Source: Sphingobacterium sp. UBA7855 (GTDB taxonomy: Bacteria; Bacteroidota; Bacteroidia; Sphingobacteriales; Sphingobacteriaceae). Taken from it: a stretch of DNA of 64,000 nt. Shown here one piece after another: positions 37,914-47,523 of this stretch (positions are counted from its first letter, which is position 1; each line of letters opens with the position of its first letter). A program made the translations under genes and the position numbers. The stretch covers positions 124,001 to 188,000 of the forward strand of contig DLST01000020.1 in the NCBI GenBank assembly GCA_002500745.1, in the 5' to 3' direction. Under the pieces are notes generated by a model. That model was not told the DNA's origin. It did no database searches and saw only the letters and a program-made list of their open reading frames with translations.

Positions 37914-39830
37914 TTATTTATAGCTCCTTACAGTTGGTTGTATTTCTTCAAAAATTAATGGTTCCCGAATTAGCTCAGGTTCTTGCCCCTCTCCCTTCCA
38001 GGCCCAAGCGGAAATAAACTGGTATTCAGCGTCATTCCGTAATGCCTCCCCATCTGCAGTCTGATATTCCTCCCGGAAATGTGCCCCACAGGATTCGTTC
38101 CGCGTCAACGCATCATAACACATCAATTCTCCAATTTCAAAGTAATCGGCTACACGTCCAGCTTTTTCCAATTCTGTATTTAAGGTATTGGCTTCACCAC
38201 TAACAATTACATCTTTATAAAACTCCTGCTTCAGCCTATTAATCTCCACAATAGCATAACGGAGGCCTTTCTCATTACGCGCGAGCCCACAATAGTCATA
38301 GAGTATTTTACCCAGTGTTTTATGAAAATAATCTACGGTTTTCCTACCTTTGATTTTCAAAAATCTATCAATTTGCTTCCTTACCTGTTCCTCTGCACGT
38401 ACAAATTCAATATGATCTGTAGAAATTTTACCCGTATGAATATCGTTTGCCAAATAATTTGCAATCGTATAGGGTGCAATGAAATAGCCGTCCACAGAAG
38501 CTTGAAGTAAAGAATTAGCGCCAAGTCTATTGGCGCCATGGTCTGCAAAATTAGCTTCACCTAAGGCAAATAACCCTGGTAAACTTGTCATCAGTTCATA
38601 ATCCACCCATAATCCGCCCATGGAAAAATGTGCGGAAGGTGAAATCATCATCGGTTCTTTATAAGCATCATATCCGGTTATCTTTTCATACATATCAAAT
38701 AGATTACCATACTTCTCTTGTATTTTCTGTTTTCCTTGTTCTCGAATAGCTTTCGCAAAATCAAGATAAACGGCATTTTTAAGTGGACCAATGCCAAAGC
38801 CGGCATCGATGCGTTCCTTCGCTGCCCGCGATGAAATATCCCTTGGCGCGAGATTGCCAAATGCAGGATAGCGCCGTTCCAAATAGTAATCCCTTTCTTC
38901 TTCGGGGATAGCGTTCGCGTCCCGTGTCTCACCCCTATGTAGTGGAACCCAAATCCTTCCATCGTTACGCAAAGACTCGGACATTAATGTCAATTTAGAT
39001 TGATAATCGCCAGACTGTGGCAACGATGTGGGATGAATCTGAATCCAGCTCGGCGAGGCCATTAACGCTCCTTTTTTATGCGCTCGCCAGATTGCAGAGC
39101 CGTTACAGCCCATTGCCAATGTAGATAGATAATAAATCTTCCCGTAGCCTCCAGTGGCCAATATAACGGTGTGTGCAGCATGTCGTTGTATTTCTCCGGT
39201 GTCAAGATTTCTAACAATAATACCGCGGGCCTTCCCATCAATAACAACAATATCGAGCATTTCGTGCCTAGAGAAAAGCTGTACGGTACCTTTACCCACT
39301 TGACGCATAAGCGCCTGATAAGCGCCCAAAAGAAGTTGTTGCCCAGTTTGACCTCTTGCATAGAATGTACGGCTCACCTGAACACCTCCAAAAGATCGAT
39401 TATTCAGATAACCTCCGTATTCACGGCCAAAGGGAACGCCCTGGGCTACCGCCTGGTCTATCAAATTGAGCGAACACTCGGCCATACGATAAACATTGGC
39501 CTCACGGGCCCGAAAATCTCCCCCCTTGAGCGTATCAACAAACATGCGATAGACACTGTCCCCATCATTTTTGTAATTCTTCGCCGCATTTACGCCACCT
39601 TGAGCAGCCACGGAATGCGCCCTCCTTGGACTATCCTGAAAGCAAAAAGATTTTACTTGATAACCCATTTCGCCAAGCGAAGCAGCTATCGAACTGCCCG
39701 CAAGTCCAGTACCCACAACGATAACATCTAGCTTTTTACGATTCGCAGGATTAACAAGCTTGGCAGTTTTTTTATAGAGCGTCCATTTCTGATCCAATGG
39801 TCCACCCGGAATTTTTGAATTTAATGCCAT
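37914..39830 (-). CDS. sdhA: Succinate dehydrogenase/fumarate reductase flavoprotein subunit
   Basis: A 638-residue catalytic subunit of complex II. The FAD dinucleotide fold is [10 protein letters not shown] (about 38-47). The histidine for covalent FAD attachment is His72 ([11 protein letters not shown]). The active-site segment [12 protein letters not shown] contains the proton-donor Arg586. It interconverts succinate and fumarate at the cytoplasmic face. Sequence alone does not tell the preferred direction. The long N-terminus and the single cytochrome b subunit match the Bacteroidota/epsilon-type enzyme with menaquinone. It is flanked by sdhC (12 bases) and sdhB (11 bases). Confidence 0.95.
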   Translation of the reverse strand: MALNSKIPGGPLDQKWTLYKKTAKLVNPANRKKLDVIVVGTGLAGSSIAASLGEMGYQVKSFCFQDSPRRAHSVAAQGGVNAAKNYKNDGDSVYRMFVDTLKGGDFRAREANVYRMAECSLNLIDQAVAQGVPFGREYGGYLNNRSFGGVQVSRTFYARGQTGQQLLLGAYQALMRQVGKGTVQLFSRHEMLDIVVIDGKARGIIVRNLDTGEIQRHAAHTVILATGGYGKIYYLSTLAMGCNGSAIWRAHKKGALMASPSWIQIHPTSLPQSGDYQSKLTLMSESLRNDGRIWVPLHRGETRDANAIPEEERDYYLERRYPAFGNLAPRDISSRAAKERIDAGFGIGPLKNAVYLDFAKAIREQGKQKIQEKYGNLFDMYEKITGYDAYKEPMMISPSAHFSMGGLWVDYELMTSLPGLFALGEANFADHGANRLGANSLLQASVDGYFIAPYTIANYLANDIHTGKISTDHIEFVRAEEQVRKQIDRFLKIKGRKTVDYFHKTLGKILYDYCGLARNEKGLRYAIVEINRLKQEFYKDVIVSGEANTLNTELEKAGRVADYFEIGELMCYDALTRNESCGAHFREEYQTADGEALRNDAEYQFISAWAWKGEGQEPELIREPLIFEEIQPTVRSYK

Positions 39831-39842
39831 GAATTCCCTTCC

Positions 39843-40499
39843 TTATTTTACTGTAAAAAATATATAAATAGGCATCAATGCAAAACCAATGCTGATGATG
39901 ACAGAATAGCTGATACCGATGATCTTAAACCATTTAACAAATTTGGGGTGGAATACGCCTAAGGTTCGAATCGCACTATGAATCCCATGAATAAGATGAT
40001 AGCAGAGAGCAGCCATGGAGAATACGTAAATAACCACATACCACCATTGCTTAAACACCTCTACGACAAGCATGTACAAATCTTTATTGCCCCGATCATC
40101 AAGTGGTGGAGCACCAAATTTGTACACATACCAAAAATTTTGAAAATGAATAACCAAAAAGATCAGTATAAGGGTTCCGAGAATTCCCATATTGCGCGAA
40201 TACCACTTGCTCGCCCGCCCACGGCGATCGGACACATAATTTGCTCCAGCCCTTTTATTATGTAATGTGATCATTAATCCGTCCAAAGCATGTAAAATAA
40301 TGCTTAGATAAAGTACGTAAGAAATCAATTTAATCAAGATATTGCCTGAAAGAAAATGCGAGTAAGCATTAAACTGCAAATGCGCTTGTTCCTGAGGCAA
40401 GAAGAGCTGCAAGTTTCCCAAAAAGTGAATCAGTAAAAAGAATACTAAAAACAATCCCGTCAGACACATGAGCATCTTTTTAGCTAAAGTAGATAACAT
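39843..40499 (-). CDS. sdhC: Succinate dehydrogenase/fumarate reductase cytochrome b subunit
   Basis: A 218-residue membrane anchor with five predicted helices and histidines suited to bind two b haems (HFLGN, 'ALDGLM', HFQNFW, HLIHGIHSAIRTLG). This single larger anchor, rather than separate C and D subunits, is the B. subtilis/W. succinogenes type that works with menaquinone. It transfers electrons between the quinone pool and the iron-sulfur subunit. The gene is 15 bases from the transporter upstream and 12 bases from sdhA downstream. Confidence 0.92.
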   Translation of the reverse strand: MLSTLAKKMLMCLTGLFLVFFLLIHFLGNLQLFLPQEQAHLQFNAYSHFLSGNILIKLISYVLYLSIILHALDGLMITLHNKRAGANYVSDRRGRASKWYSRNMGILGTLILIFLVIHFQNFWYVYKFGAPPLDDRGNKDLYMLVVEVFKQWWYVVIYVFSMAALCYHLIHGIHSAIRTLGVFHPKFVKWFKIIGISYSVIISIGFALMPIYIFFTVK

Positions 40500-40514
40500 A
40501 ATAAGATCTTAATT

Positions 40515-41945
40515 TTAATAATAACCTATAACTTTCATCCAAAGTCCACCTACCCCCATATAAATCACCAACAATACAATGCCTATTTCAATTCCCCGCA
40601 GCCACCAGGATTTTAAATCTACATAACCACTTCCAAAGAATACAGGTGCGGGGCCATGTCCGTAATGCGTTAAGACACCATAGATAGAACCCAGAAATCC
40701 GAGCATCATTGCCAGTAACATCGGTGGAATACCTAATGAAATGCCAACGCCCAGCAAAGCAGCATACATCGCCGCTACATGGGCGGTAGCACTGGCAAAA
40801 ATGTAATGACTAAAGAAATAAACAAGAATAATGACAGGAAAAGCAATTTGCCAACTTAAATCGCCAATCTGTACTTTAATTAAATCACTAAACCAGCCAA
40901 TGAAACCAAGTTCATTTAAAGAACTAGCCATCATCACTAACACAGCAAACCAAACAATTGTATCCCAAGCACCTTTTTCGGCCTTGACGTCCTCCCAAGT
41001 CAATACAGAAGTTAGCAATAGAAGCGTCAATCCTATGAAAGCAGTTGTTGTAGCGTCTATTGAAAAGGAGCCACCAAAAATCCACAATGCCAATAAAATA
41101 AAGAATGCCAGCAACATTAACCATTCGTTTTTGGAAATTGGGCCCATCTCCTTCAGTTTTTGTGCAGCCATTCTAGGAGCGTCACCTGTTTTTTTTAATT
41201 CAGGTGGATATAACTTATAAAGAACAAGCGGTACAATAAAAAAAGCAACGATACCAGGAACAAACCCTGCAACTGCCCAAGACATCCAAGTAATGTCTAT
41301 TCCGAGATTTGCAGCAAATTTTTGACACATTGGATTACTCGCAGTGCCTGTCAAAAACATGGAAGATGCGATCAGATTCATGTAATAACTGTTTAAAGTT
41401 AAATAAGATCCTAATTTTCGATGTGTCTCTGGCTTGTCAGGAACTGAATCAAAACTAATCGCCATAGATTTCATAATTGGATAGATAATTCCTCCACCAC
41501 GAGCAGTATTGCTCGGGATAGCCGGAGCCAGACAGACATCTGCTAAACCCAATCCATAAGCCAGTCCCAGCGAACTCTTTCCAAAAACACGAATGAAAAG
41601 AAAAGCAATCCTATTGCCCAAACCAGTTTTGATAAAGCCACGGGCGATAAAAAAAGAGATTCCTATCAGCCAGATAACTTTGTCGCCAAATCCAGTCAAA
41701 GCTTTAGTAATGGACTTACCCGCATCTCCAGGTGCCAATACTTGTGTAAGGGCCGTAAAGGCAATGGCCATCATACACATAGTCCCCATCGGCGCAGCTT
41801 TTAGTATGATACCAAGAATAGTAGCGGCAAAAATTGCAAATAAATGCCAAGCTTCCGGACTGACGCCTTTCGGTATTGGGATAAACCATAAAATGAGTGC
41901 TATTAGAAAAGTAATGGCAACATTTTTAATACTGATTTCTTTCAT
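40515..41945 (-). CDS. DASS-family (SLC13) dicarboxylate/anion transporter
   Basis: A 476-residue inner-membrane carrier of the divalent anion:sodium symporter family, of the CitT/2-oxoglutarate-malate translocator type. It shows about 12 helices. The substrate-binding loop SNTARGG (APAIPSNTARGGGIIYPI) and the following TGTASNPM segment are visible. Known relatives carry C4-dicarboxylates, citrate or tartrate by symport or by antiport with succinate. Its place within 15-20 bases of both the porin and the sdh genes strongly suggests succinate, fumarate or malate as substrate. Confidence 0.88.
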   Translation of the reverse strand: MKEISIKNVAITFLIALILWFIPIPKGVSPEAWHLFAIFAATILGIILKAAPMGTMCMMAIAFTALTQVLAPGDAGKSITKALTGFGDKVIWLIGISFFIARGFIKTGLGNRIAFLFIRVFGKSSLGLAYGLGLADVCLAPAIPSNTARGGGIIYPIMKSMAISFDSVPDKPETHRKLGSYLTLNSYYMNLIASSMFLTGTASNPMCQKFAANLGIDITWMSWAVAGFVPGIVAFFIVPLVLYKLYPPELKKTGDAPRMAAQKLKEMGPISKNEWLMLLAFFILLALWIFGGSFSIDATTTAFIGLTLLLLTSVLTWEDVKAEKGAWDTIVWFAVLVMMASSLNELGFIGWFSDLIKVQIGDLSWQIAFPVIILVYFFSHYIFASATAHVAAMYAALLGVGISLGIPPMLLAMMLGFLGSIYGVLTHYGHGPAPVFFGSGYVDLKSWWLRGIEIGIVLLVIYMGVGGLWMKVIGYY

Positions 41946-41965
41946 GATAAACGTAGTTTAATAGG

Positions 41966-43132
41966 TTAGAATCGACTTTGTACTTGAACAATAAATAAAT
42001 TTTTATTGAATTCGCTGGTATTCTCGGTCTGCTTTTTATATCGGTCCAACTGAAGTCCCAACTGTATCCTTGCACCATAATTTTTTAAAAATTCCAAGCC
42101 AAACATTGGCGTATATGTTTGACGCGCATTTGCATTGAGTTTGTAATTAGGGTCAATATACTCATACCGACATGATAGCTCGAAAGCGCTTAGATTGAAA
42201 TAATTTACTTCATATCTTAAGTTGGGTAGAAAATAGATACCGCGGACCAAATAGTCACTCAACTTGGATGTCCGTGCACTTTCTTCCAAAGAATAATAGA
42301 GGTTATGATTGATCGCCTGTTTTGCTTCCAGTTGCATATCAAGATTCCATCGTTTACCAAAACTGACATTACCAGTTAGATCAACACCCAATGCATGTAC
42401 CTGTTTTTTCATCACATCGCCAACGCCTCCATTAAGTCCTAAATTAATTCCGTACTTCTTTGAAAGCCCAAAGACCAAACGGGTGGCATATTGCTTACCA
42501 TTATCGTTATCAACAACTTGATTCTTCCCATTCCCATTCACCACTGATAAAGAATAACTAAAGGGCATATCGCCTAGCGTAGTCTCGCCAGTCGCAGCAA
42601 CCCCGATTTGAAAACTCGCCCAACCTAATTTACCGAATTCAAGATACTGGTTTGACCAGTCCAAAGATTTGATGATGTCAATAGGATAAGTTTCCTCGAT
42701 GCCAAACCAAGGACGAAATTGGCCCACTGTGATGGCCAATTTGGGACTAAATGTATATTTCAAGTAGGCATTTTCGAGCACTTTTGTTTTGGGATCGCTT
42801 TTGAAATCTGCGAGATTAGCTAATACAGCAACTTCAGTACGCTTGCTAATCTGAGCGCGCATCTGTACCCGCATATATTTTACCATAAAATTGTTATCCG
42901 TACCTGAACCATCACTGTGATGTAGCCCATTGACATCGACATCTTTTGTAGCACTAACAAGGTAACGGGCCTGAAACAAACCTTTCACCTGAAGCTTGGG
43001 ATAAGTCGTGTCATCTTTTTTTTGTTGCACAGAATCAACTTTATTTTCTTGTACATTACCTGGTTCTTGCCCTTTGACCAAGGTATGGCTCAATAAACAT
43101 GCAATAGAAATTGGAATATAGCGTTTCTTCAT
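41966..43132 (-). CDS. Outer-membrane porin, OprO/OprP-like
   Basis: A 388-residue outer-membrane beta-barrel with a signal peptide (SIACLLSHTLVKGQ). The family's GQFRPWFGIEETYP segment near residues 140-150 and a terminal Phe are visible. It belongs to the phosphate-selective porin-like group whose members are often anion-selective. As the first gene of an operon with a dicarboxylate carrier and succinate dehydrogenase, it probably lets C4-dicarboxylates through the outer membrane. That specificity is inferred from context only. Confidence 0.82.
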   Translation of the reverse strand: MKKRYIPISIACLLSHTLVKGQEPGNVQENKVDSVQQKKDDTTYPKLQVKGLFQARYLVSATKDVDVNGLHHSDGSGTDNNFMVKYMRVQMRAQISKRTEVAVLANLADFKSDPKTKVLENAYLKYTFSPKLAITVGQFRPWFGIEETYPIDIIKSLDWSNQYLEFGKLGWASFQIGVAATGETTLGDMPFSYSLSVVNGNGKNQVVDNDNGKQYATRLVFGLSKKYGINLGLNGGVGDVMKKQVHALGVDLTGNVSFGKRWNLDMQLEAKQAINHNLYYSLEESARTSKLSDYLVRGIYFLPNLRYEVNYFNLSAFELSCRYEYIDPNYKLNANARQTYTPMFGLEFLKNYGARIQLGLQLDRYKKQTENTSEFNKNLFIVQVQSRF

Positions 43133-43456
43133 ACTTAAACAATTTTTTTCATAGCCAGTAGCCCAGCTTACTTCTCATTGTTAATAATTCTGTCGTTCTA
43201 AATCTAATGTTGTAGGTACAACACATAGCTTTAAAAAATGTTTTGTTATTCTAATAAAATTTAATAACTGTAAGAAAATCAAACGGATTAAAAAAAGATC
43301 AGGTATAAATTCCACGTTTTTACGTAATTTCACAGGCGAATTTCAATACAATCTAAATTTAAGACCTATAGATTGATCTTTTCATGAATTTTGCAATTCA
43401 TGAGAAAACTTCATCATTTAAATATGTAATACATTTTTAGAATCGATAAATATATT
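43133..43456. other. Divergent intergenic region (porin-sdh operon and secreted hydrolase)
   Basis: A 324-base gap. It has an inverted pair TGTTGT/ACAACA around AGGT (43208-43223), GTTATT/AATAAC arms near 43247-43270 and a perfect nine-base inverted repeat (43382-43403). No full TAnnTTTG was seen for either gene, so control may be by activators. Confidence 0.4.
43382..43403. repeat. Perfect inverted repeat, possible operator
   Basis: Arms TCATGAATT and AATTCATGA around a four-base loop TTGC, 53 bases upstream of the secreted-hydrolase ATG. Confidence 0.45.
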
Positions 43457-44848
43457 ATGAAAGAAAAACTAATCAGAACATGCTTTATTGGCCTTGCGCT
43501 CCTTTTGATCCAAAGCTTTTCAGTATCAAGCGTTCACGCCACAGGCAAAGAAAAAACCGCTATGTTTTGGACCTGGCTAGATTACAACGCCAAAACAAAC
43601 TTTGATTCTATTTGCCGTGAGATGAACTATCTAGGGATCGATGGCGTGATGTTAAATGCTGCTAGTCCAGATGAGTATCGTGTAGCGATTCCTATTGCAA
43701 AAAAATACGGCATCCAGGTTATAGCCTGGCTTTGGACGATGAATCTGGAACACGACAGAGATAAAATACTTAAAGAGCATCCAGATTGGTTCAGTGTCAA
43801 TCGCAATGGAAAAAGTCTCGCAGATACTACTGCATACGTTGGTTATTATAAATTTTTATCGCCTGTAGTACCAGGAGTAAAAGAATATATCAAAAAGAAA
43901 ATTGAATCCTATTGTGAAGTTGAGGGATTGGAGGGTATCTCCATTGACTACAATCGTTATGTGGATGTTGTCCTCCCCACAACCCTTTGGCTTAAATATA
44001 ATATTGTCCAAGATCGCGAGTATCCCGCTTGGGATTACGGATACCATCCCATTGCTATAGAAAAATTTAAAAAACAATATGGCTATGACCCTCGTGCACA
44101 AAAAGATCCATCGAAAGATCTCAAATGGCGCCAATTTCGTTGCGATCAGATAACAGATATCGCCAATATGATTGCAGAAATTGTTCATTCTCATGGCAAA
44201 ACAATGGCAGCATCCCCATTTCCGACCCCCAAAATGGCTTCGCGTATGGTACGTCAAGATTGGGGTAAGTGGAATTTAGATGTTGTTTTTCCAATGGTGT
44301 ATAGCAATTTCTATACAGAAGATCCAAGCTTTATTAGCGATTGTACCTTAGAAAATGTGCGCGACAAAGGTGCAAATACGACCCTATACTGTGGGTTGAT
44401 GGCTAAAAATAATGAGGAAATATTTACAGATATGGATGAAGCGCTAAATAATGGTGCACAGGGAATTTCTATTTTTACCATCCATAGCTTAAAAGACCCT
44501 CAGATCAAGGAAAAATTCAGAGCCTATACAGCTGCGGCGAAAGCGAGAAAAGCTCAAAATAATGGAACTTTAACACGCTTGGCGCACGTGAAAATCGAAA
44601 ATAATCCCTTCAAAAAAGAAGGAATTATGAAATTAATCAACCAAAAGATACAAGATTTGGTCCGTTCAGAAAACCCTGCTGCCAGCCCGATAGCATTATC
44701 TAGATATAAAAAAATAGATGCATATGATGTCACTCAAAAATACCTCGTTACTGATAAGGTGAGCAAAAAGAATTTTTACGTCACCTTCTTTTTCTATGGC
44801 GGTATACTTTCCGGTTGGAATGTGGACCCAGCTCCAAATGCAGCCTAA
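43457..44848 (+). CDS. Secreted GHL10-like (family 10-like) glycoside hydrolase
   Basis: A 463-residue exported protein with a signal peptide (cleaved near VHATGK). Residues about 35-370 form a TIM-barrel-like fold of the 'glycosyl hydrolase-like 10' type (PF02638-like). It has strands such as YLGIDGVMLNAASPDEY and IQVIAWLWTMN, and a conserved acidic strand end EGISIDYNRYV that would hold a catalytic Asp. About 90 C-terminal residues are less conserved. The actual substrate is not known. Some relatives act on envelope glycans. It is transcribed alone and followed by a strong terminator. Confidence 0.7.
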   Translation: MKEKLIRTCFIGLALLLIQSFSVSSVHATGKEKTAMFWTWLDYNAKTNFDSICREMNYLGIDGVMLNAASPDEYRVAIPIAKKYGIQVIAWLWTMNLEHDRDKILKEHPDWFSVNRNGKSLADTTAYVGYYKFLSPVVPGVKEYIKKKIESYCEVEGLEGISIDYNRYVDVVLPTTLWLKYNIVQDREYPAWDYGYHPIAIEKFKKQYGYDPRAQKDPSKDLKWRQFRCDQITDIANMIAEIVHSHGKTMAASPFPTPKMASRMVRQDWGKWNLDVVFPMVYSNFYTEDPSFISDCTLENVRDKGANTTLYCGLMAKNNEEIFTDMDEALNNGAQGISIFTIHSLKDPQIKEKFRAYTAAAKARKAQNNGTLTRLAHVKIENNPFKKEGIMKLINQKIQDLVRSENPAASPIALSRYKKIDAYDVTQKYLVTDKVSKKNFYVTFFFYGGILSGWNVDPAPNAA

Positions 44849-44864
44849 AGGATGACCTACCAGG

Positions 44865-44909
44865 AAGAGGTGCTAAAAACGTTATCTATTTGGCACCTCT
44901 TTTTTTTTT
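44865..44909 (+). terminator. Terminator after the GHL10-like gene
   Basis: Stem AGAGGTGC (44866-44873) with GCACCTCT (44893-44900), then a run of nine T. Typical rho-independent terminator. Confidence 0.8.
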
Positions 44910-44923
44910 AATACACTGTTCCC

Positions 44924-44931
44924 TATCTTTG
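44924..44931 (+). promoter_or_regulatory. -7 element of the glutaminase gene
   Basis: TATCTTTG matches TAnnTTTG, 21 bases before the ATG at 44953. The -33 region overlaps the T-run of the preceding terminator. Confidence 0.5.
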
Positions 44932-44952
44932 GAACGAATAAATAATTAAAAA

Positions 44953-45984
44953 ATGAGAAAAAATGTTAGGTTGGTAGCCTGTATTATTGGCTTGATATCT
45001 TGCGGATCAATTCCTGTAGCCTTTGCTCAAAATAGCATTCAAAACCAGCAGGGTACTAAAACTGCGATTGTTGATAAAGCATTATTGGATAAAATATTGG
45101 ATAAAAATAGACAGTCATTCAATGAAGGTAAGGTGGCCGATTATATTCCGGAATTGGGTAAAGCCAACGCATCGTCCATTGCTCTTTCGGTCGTAAATAG
45201 TGATGGAACAATCGTTAGTATCGGCGACGTACAGCAAAGATTTACAATTCAGAGTATTTCAAAAATTGTTTCCCTGATGATTGCCGTACTGGAAAATGGC
45301 GAGCAAGTTGTTTTCAATAATATGGGATACTATGGCACGGACAAACCTTTCAATCATTTTGCGAATTTGGAAACATCGGGTAAACCACTCAATCCAATGA
45401 TGAACGCTGGCGCCATTTTAACGACATCGCTTATTAAAGGAACAGGTGAGGAACCTTTTCTCAAAATACGCAATATGATTCGTTTTATAACAAATAATGA
45501 AAAGATTGATTATAGTAAATCCGTATATAATTCGGAACGGGAGACTGGAAATCGAAACAGAGGTATGTTCTACCTGATGCGCAACAATGGACTCATTGAT
45601 GGTGAAGGTGAAGATAAACTAAATAATTATTTTAAACAGTGCTCAATTGAGATAACCGCAGAGGATCTGGCTAAAATAGGTTTCTTTTTTGCCAATCACT
45701 GTGTGCGTTATGATGGAAATAAGCAATACAATAATCCAAGTCTATCTCAGCTAGTTCAATCGCAAATGCTCATTGCAGGGATGTACGAATTTAGCGGCGA
45801 ATATGCCAGAACTGTGGGACTTCCAAGTAAATCGGGTGTTGGTGGCGGAATCGCTGTAAGTGTACCGAATAAAATGGGTATAGGGGCCTATAGTCCAGCC
45901 TTGGATCAACACGGTAACTCGGTGGCCGCTTATCGCATGATATTAGATTTGGTGAGAGAGAAATCACTAAGCCTCTTTTATTAA
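44953..45984 (+). CDS. glsA: Exported glutaminase A
   Basis: A 343-residue serine-dependent glutaminase (glutamine to glutamate plus ammonia). The beta-lactamase-like SxxK motif is Ser101-Lys104 (QSISK). 'GKPLNPMMNAGAI', 'NRNRGMFYLMRNNG' and the C-terminal SGVGGGIAVSVPNKMG are typical family blocks. Unlike the roughly 305-residue cytoplasmic enzymes, it has a signal peptide (cut near AFAQ), so it should act in the periplasm or outside. It has its own promoter. A VOC gene follows after 27 bases and may be co-transcribed. Confidence 0.93.
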   Translation: MRKNVRLVACIIGLISCGSIPVAFAQNSIQNQQGTKTAIVDKALLDKILDKNRQSFNEGKVADYIPELGKANASSIALSVVNSDGTIVSIGDVQQRFTIQSISKIVSLMIAVLENGEQVVFNNMGYYGTDKPFNHFANLETSGKPLNPMMNAGAILTTSLIKGTGEEPFLKIRNMIRFITNNEKIDYSKSVYNSERETGNRNRGMFYLMRNNGLIDGEGEDKLNNYFKQCSIEITAEDLAKIGFFFANHCVRYDGNKQYNNPSLSQLVQSQMLIAGMYEFSGEYARTVGLPSKSGVGGGIAVSVPNKMGIGAYSPALDQHGNSVAAYRMILDLVREKSLSLFY

Positions 45985-46011
45985 CCTTAGTAAATTCAAG
46001 TCAACGATAAC

Positions 46012-46377
46012 ATGATACGGACAGAACCAATCATCGCAGTGGATAACGTTCCCAAAAGCTCACAATTCTATCAAAAGCTTTTAGGCTGTACCGGTCAACA
46101 TGGAGGAGAAACATTTGAAATTCTCACAGATAACGGAACTGTTATTCTCTGTTTACACAAATGGGGTGAACCTAATCACCCTACTATGCGGGATCAAATA
46201 CAGGCAGGGAATGGACTCATATTATTCTTTAGAGTTGACAATTTACAGCAAATTTTCGAAAACGCCACTTTGCTAAATGCAGTCATAGAGAAGGATATAC
46301 ATTACAACGAGAATTCTTTGAAAGATCAATTTATCCTACGTGACCCCGACAACTATTACCTGATTGTATCAGCTTAG
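46012..46377 (+). CDS. VOC-superfamily (glyoxalase/bleomycin-resistance-like) protein
   Basis: A 121-residue vicinal-oxygen-chelate protein with paired beta-alpha-beta-beta-beta modules. It shows PIIAVDNVPKSSQFYQKLLG at the start and FILRDPDNYYLIVS at the end, the form of the many small, uncharacterised members. Metal ligands are not clear (the first-strand His is missing), so catalysis is uncertain. It follows glsA closely, and a broken SRPBCC-like fragment starts 14 bases after its stop. Confidence 0.8.
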   Translation: MIRTEPIIAVDNVPKSSQFYQKLLGCTGQHGGETFEILTDNGTVILCLHKWGEPNHPTMRDQIQAGNGLILFFRVDNLQQIFENATLLNAVIEKDIHYNENSLKDQFILRDPDNYYLIVSA

Positions 46378-46391
46378 TCAGATCTATTTGT

Positions 46392-46631
46392 TTGTCAATC
46401 GCGTGCAGGATTGTAGTCGATGGCGAAACAATCGAAACATCCCTCGATTTCAGCATAGGTGAACCAGCCAAAGGTTATTTTATCCTAAAAGAGATCTCGC
46501 CTAATCAAACCTCAGTGACTTGGAATATTTCAGGAAAATCGCCCTATCCATGGAACTTTATGAATTTATTCATGAATATGAACAAAGATTTCGATCAAGG
46601 GCTGAAGAATCTAAAAAATAGACTAAAATAG
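46392..46631 (+). pseudogene. C-terminal remnant of an SRPBCC/polyketide-cyclase-like gene
   Basis: An open frame of 79 codons whose only start is a TTG. The sequence matches the last half of START-like SRPBCC proteins: a strand with 'VDGETIETSLDFS', then TSVTWNISGKSPYPWNFMNLFM and a final helix ending DFDQGLKNLKNRLK. The first 70-90 residues of such proteins are absent, and the VOC gene ends only 14 bases upstream. The 5' half was probably lost by deletion. It may not be translated. Confidence 0.7.
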
Positions 46632-46649
46632 AGACTATACAAAAGTAAA

Positions 46650-46695
46650 AAACGGTGGTTAAAATAAACTTTACTCTAACCACCGTTTCTTATTT
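46650..46695. terminator. Bidirectional terminator between convergent genes
   Basis: Perfect 12-base arms AAACGGTGGTTA (46650-46661) and TAACCACCGTTT (46677-46688), 15-base loop, with T-rich sequence on both outgoing sides. Confidence 0.8.
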
Positions 46696-46711
46696 TTAAA
46701 ATGAACAAAAT

Positions 46712-47398
46712 TTATCTTCTGCGCATTAAAATTCGTAGAATATACCAAAACAGCAACATTATTGATGAAAATAGCTGTAGCGCCGCTCCAACGTATTGTT
46801 CGTTGCCGTAACTATACTTCAGATTTTGAGTTTGATAGAGTATGCTTCCGGAAGCAAGTGCAATCATTGCAACCGAGAACCATAATCCAAGTTCAAAACC
46901 AAAAATAGCACCAGCGACAATTGCCCCCAAGGATAAGAAGCCTCCAATTACCAGAATATTCCTGAGGAATGAAAAATCATTATTGGATACAAATGCTACA
47001 ACAGTAAGCCCGGTAAACAATGCCAAAGTCATTATACTTGCTTGATAAATGACACTAATACCTTCCGTCATAAACACCGCCATAAAAATCATTGGCAGAA
47101 AGATGATTGCTTCCAGTACAATATAGAAAGCTAGTCCTAGATATTGGGTTTGACGGCTTTGCGAAAGTGTCCATCTCGATGAAAGTGTGGACCCTAACCA
47201 AAAACATCCCAATAAGAATAACCAAATAAATTTTCCGCTAACCATCCAAACGATAAAATCATAAGGGATCAATTTGATCAGCAAAGTTTCCAAAACGATA
47301 AATGCCAAAATCGAAAGCGCTACATGAAGATAAGTTTTTTTATAAAACACTCCCCTTTCAGCGTCATCATTGATTAGAATGTACTCTTGTGATTCCAT
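46712..47398 (-). CDS. Bax inhibitor-1/YccA-family membrane protein
   Basis: A 228-residue protein with about seven membrane helices. The start at 47398 (MESQEYIL) is chosen over 47455, which would add a hydrophobic tail. The family is known as TMBIM/UPF0005. Relatives leak calcium or bind membrane proteases. The C-terminal 'GNEQYVGAALQLFSSIMLLFWYILRIL' and the internal 'SIMTLALFTGLTVVAFVSNNDFSFL' are characteristic. Its physiological role in this organism is unknown. It is monocistronic between two terminators. Confidence 0.82.
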   Translation of the reverse strand: MESQEYILINDDAERGVFYKKTYLHVALSILAFIVLETLLIKLIPYDFIVWMVSGKFIWLFLLGCFWLGSTLSSRWTLSQSRQTQYLGLAFYIVLEAIIFLPMIFMAVFMTEGISVIYQASIMTLALFTGLTVVAFVSNNDFSFLRNILVIGGFLSLGAIVAGAIFGFELGLWFSVAMIALASGSILYQTQNLKYSYGNEQYVGAALQLFSSIMLLFWYILRILMRRR

Positions 47399-47480
47399 AA
47401 AACAAATACGATTTATTAAATAAGGATTAAAAATAAACATAAATTCTATTTCCACAAGAAAGAAGTTTGCACGGGCTTAT

Positions 47481-47506
47481 AAAAAAAGAACCCCGCCTAG
47501 CGGGGT
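47481..47506 (-). terminator. Terminator of the RND efflux operon
   Basis: On the minus strand, a stem ACCCCGC (complement of 47500-47506) with GCGGGGT (complement of 47490-47496) is followed by TTCTTTTTTT. It starts 18 bases past the outer-membrane factor stop. Confidence 0.8.
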
Positions 47507-47523
47507 CCATTCAAACAAACAAC

